64,000 nucleotides of DNA from Desulfobacterales bacterium (GTDB taxonomy: Bacteria > Desulfobacterota > Desulfobacteria > Desulfobacterales > CAFBRK01). The stretch is taken from NCBI GenBank assembly GCA_021737185.1, contig JAIPEL010000006.1, positions 1 to 64,000 on the forward strand. The letters run 5' to 3'. Below, one piece after another: positions 62,579 to 64,000 of the stretch. The notes below the pieces were generated by a model, which did not search any database, was not told where the DNA came from, and was given only the letters and a program-made list of their open reading frames with translations. How positions within the stretch are numbered: position 1 is the stretch's first letter; each line of letters begins with the position of its first letter. Position numbers and translations under genes: made by a program.

Positions 62579-63395
62579 AAAACAGGTCGTCGATCAGCTC
62601 CTGGAGGGTTTCCAGCAGCCGCAGGTCGTCGGTGAGAGGCAGGCAGACCGCCGTCCGGCAGGCCGCCGCCGGGTCGATCCCCCGCCGGATCATCTGGGCC
62701 GCATAGATCAGCAGACGCGTGCTGGCCCCTTCGGTGAGCCCCTGCTCCCGGATGCCCCGGATTTTGCGGGCCAGGGAGACGAGCCTTGCGGCGGTTTCCA
62801 GATCGACTTCCCCCTCGTGGGCGACGATGTCCGCCTCCTGGTCTGCGTCGGGGTAGTCGAAATCGATGGAGACAAAGCGCTGGCGGGTGCTCTGCTTCAG
62901 GTCCTTGAGCACCGACTGGTAGCCCGGGTTGTAGGAGATGACCAGAAAAAAGTCCGGGTGGGCCGAAAGGCTCTCGCCTTTCTTGTCCACCGGGAGCGTG
63001 CGCCGGTTGTCGGTGAGGGGATGGATGACCACCGTGGTGTCTTTCCTGGCCTCGACGATTTCATCCAGGTAGCAGAAGGCCCCGATTCGGACGGCCCGGG
63101 TCAGGGGCCCGTCGACCCAGACGGTTTCATCCGCTTTGAGCAGGTACCGGCCGATCAGATCCGAGGCGAACAGGTCTTCGTGGCAGGCCACGGTGATCAG
63201 CGGCCGCCCGAGCCGGAACGCCATGTATTCCACGAACCGGGTTTTGCCGCAGCCGGTGGGTCCCTTGAGCATGACCGGCAGCCGGGCGTCGTAGGCGGCC
63301 ATAAACAGATCGACCTCGTCTCCGGTGGCCAGGTAAAACGGCTCTTTTTCGATCAGCAACTCCGGATGTTCCGGTAGAGCATCACCTTCAGGCAT
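62577..63395 (-). CDS. norQ: NorQ/CbbQ-type MoxR AAA+ ATPase
   Basis: 272 residues, usual length. Walker [18 protein letters not shown] (about 42-58), [20 protein letters not shown], Walker [12 protein letters not shown] (about 105), sensor 1 [19 protein letters not shown], arginine finger [14 protein letters not shown], and sensor 2 [14 protein letters not shown]. This is the MoxR subgroup that remodels metalloenzymes together with a VWA protein. It is paired with the NorD-like gene 119 nt downstream. The client enzyme is not present in the window. Confidence 0.9.
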   Translation of the reverse strand: MPEGDALPEHPELLIEKEPFYLATGDEVDLFMAAYDARLPVMLKGPTGCGKTRFVEYMAFRLGRPLITVACHEDLFASDLIGRYLLKADETVWVDGPLTRAVRIGAFCYLDEIVEARKDTTVVIHPLTDNRRTLPVDKKGESLSAHPDFFLVISYNPGYQSVLKDLKQSTRQRFVSIDFDYPDADQEADIVAHEGEVDLETAARLVSLARKIRGIREQGLTEGASTRLLIYAAQMIRRGIDPAAACRTAVCLPLTDDLRLLETLQELIDDLF

Positions 63396-63696
63396 GAAAC
63401 GCTCCTTCGTAACTGGTGCGATAAATTCCGTCCTTAAGGCGGATCGGCCCTCGTTTGTCTGAAACTTCGGTCAAAGTCGGGGTTTTTGTAAGGCAGAGAC
63501 TTCGAGGCGAAGTTTGCAGAACCGATAAATTTGGCTGCTCTGGCAGCCAGGGGCCGGCGCTGCCGCTTTCGGACCGTTGCGCCGAATATCCTTGCATTGA
63601 CACAAGTCCTGGAATACTTAAAGTGTTTTGTTTTTCTCGGCACCCTGGGGCGGCGCAGCCGCCCGACATAAATACGCGAAGCGGATTTATCATTAG
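63396..63696. other. Divergent intergenic region norQ/TraB
   Basis: About 300 bp between divergent starts. No gene. TTGACA at 63598-63603 on the plus strand is a candidate -35 box for the TraB gene, but no good -10 was found at the right distance. The GCTGCTCTGGCAGC (63533-63546) and GCGGCGCAGCCGC (63650-63662) near-palindromes are present. Confidence 0.35.
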
Positions 63697-64000
63697 ATGA
63701 CGGAAAATGACAACATGGTGCACCGGCTCACCTGGGAAGACAAGGAGATCGTCCTTGTCGGCACGGCGCACGTCTCCAAAGAAAGCGTAGAGCGCGTCCG
63801 GACGGTTATCGACGAAGAGCGCCCCGATACCGTCGCAGTCGAGCTGTGCCCCTCCCGTCACCAGGCCATCCGCCAGAAGGAAAACTGGCTCGACACCGAC
63901 ATCGTCAAAGTGATCCGCCAGCGCAAGGCCACTCTCCTGTTCATGAACCTTCTGCTGGCTTCGTTTCAGCGCCGCATCGCAAAGAAGCTCAACATCCAGC
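63697..64000 (+). CDS. TraB family protein (partial, runs off the window)
   Basis: The first 101 codons: a polar start, then EIVLVGTAHVSKESVERVRT, VIDEERPDTVAVELCPSRHQ, and FMNLLLASFQRRIAKKLNIQ. The GTAHVSKES motif and the following ExxxD/ELC spacing identify the TraB/PrgY/GumN family, predicted metal-dependent membrane hydrolases. The C-terminal part, including the expected membrane helices, lies beyond the window. Transcribed divergently from norQ. Confidence 0.8.
   Translation, partial: MTENDNMVHRLTWEDKEIVLVGTAHVSKESVERVRTVIDEERPDTVAVELCPSRHQAIRQKENWLDTDIVKVIRQRKATLLFMNLLLASFQRRIAKKLNIQ

Overview
The window looks like a chromosomal stretch from a GC-rich Desulfobacterota (delta-proteobacterial) sulfate reducer, most likely of the Desulfobacteraceae/Desulfosarcinaceae type. 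This is inference from gene content: two complete branched-chain amino-acid type (Liv) ABC importers with imino/hydroxy-acid catabolism genes, a NorQ/NorD pair, a DUF4070-type radical SAM protein, a YkgJ protein, and many small intergenic repeats. No rRNA or tRNA gene and no CRISPR array was recognised.

Layout. 1-3200 is a graveyard of mobile DNA: three hairpins, an insertion-sequence remnant with a candidate -1 frameshift site, a decayed RAYT transposase relic, a small lipoprotein gene and gene fragments. 3228-6550 (minus) is a compact operon of five unrecognised genes that encode envelope proteins (two lipoproteins and a membrane protein with an internally duplicated motif). 6551-7790 holds a second copy of the RAYT relic and another inverted-repeat element. 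7813-9081 is a RidA-PhzF pair. 9148-10490 contains a MITE-like element, a duplicated gene end and a hicAB toxin-antitoxin pair whose toxin gene is missing from the supplied ORF track. 10540-13945 (minus) is a two-gene SNF2 helicase module. 14386-23019 (minus) is one catabolic/transport unit: a FadR-type regulator, livGKHMF, a DadA-like dehydrogenase and a proline-racemase-family protein with the Thr signature of trans-3-hydroxy-L-proline dehydratase. MITE-like elements are scattered between these genes.

23615-30113 (plus) is a monooxygenase-like protein, a radical SAM protein, HflK, HflC, a small coiled-coil protein, a membrane FtsH and a LapA-like protein. 30113-38495 looks like a partly decayed stress/energy island. 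It holds relics of an N-type ATPase (end of atpA fused to most of atpG), pyruvate kinase with an internal deletion, and an aldehyde-ferredoxin-oxidoreductase/acyl-CoA-synthetase/GNAT chimera. Intact genes for a PfkB kinase, an alpha-glucan phosphorylase and several tiny membrane/BON proteins lie among them. 38538-47297 is a 2919-residue cyclic beta-1,2-glucan synthase, followed by a sigma-54 activator.

48928-63395 (minus) carries a FAD oxidoreductase, an ornithine-cyclodeaminase/mu-crystallin family reductase, a YkgJ protein, a TPR-like protein, a second liv operon (livKHMGF), RidA, an Mth938-like protein, an unknown protein, and the NorD (VWA) and NorQ (AAA+) pair. A divergent TraB-family gene runs off the right edge.

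How the genes fit together. The two Liv systems, the hydroxyproline dehydratase-like enzyme, the pyrroline-2-carboxylate reductase-like enzyme, two amino-acid oxidoreductases and two RidA proteins suggest import and catabolism of proline-like imino acids or D-amino acids. The central block is an envelope and proteostasis stress module from which several energy-metabolism genes have been lost by deletion.
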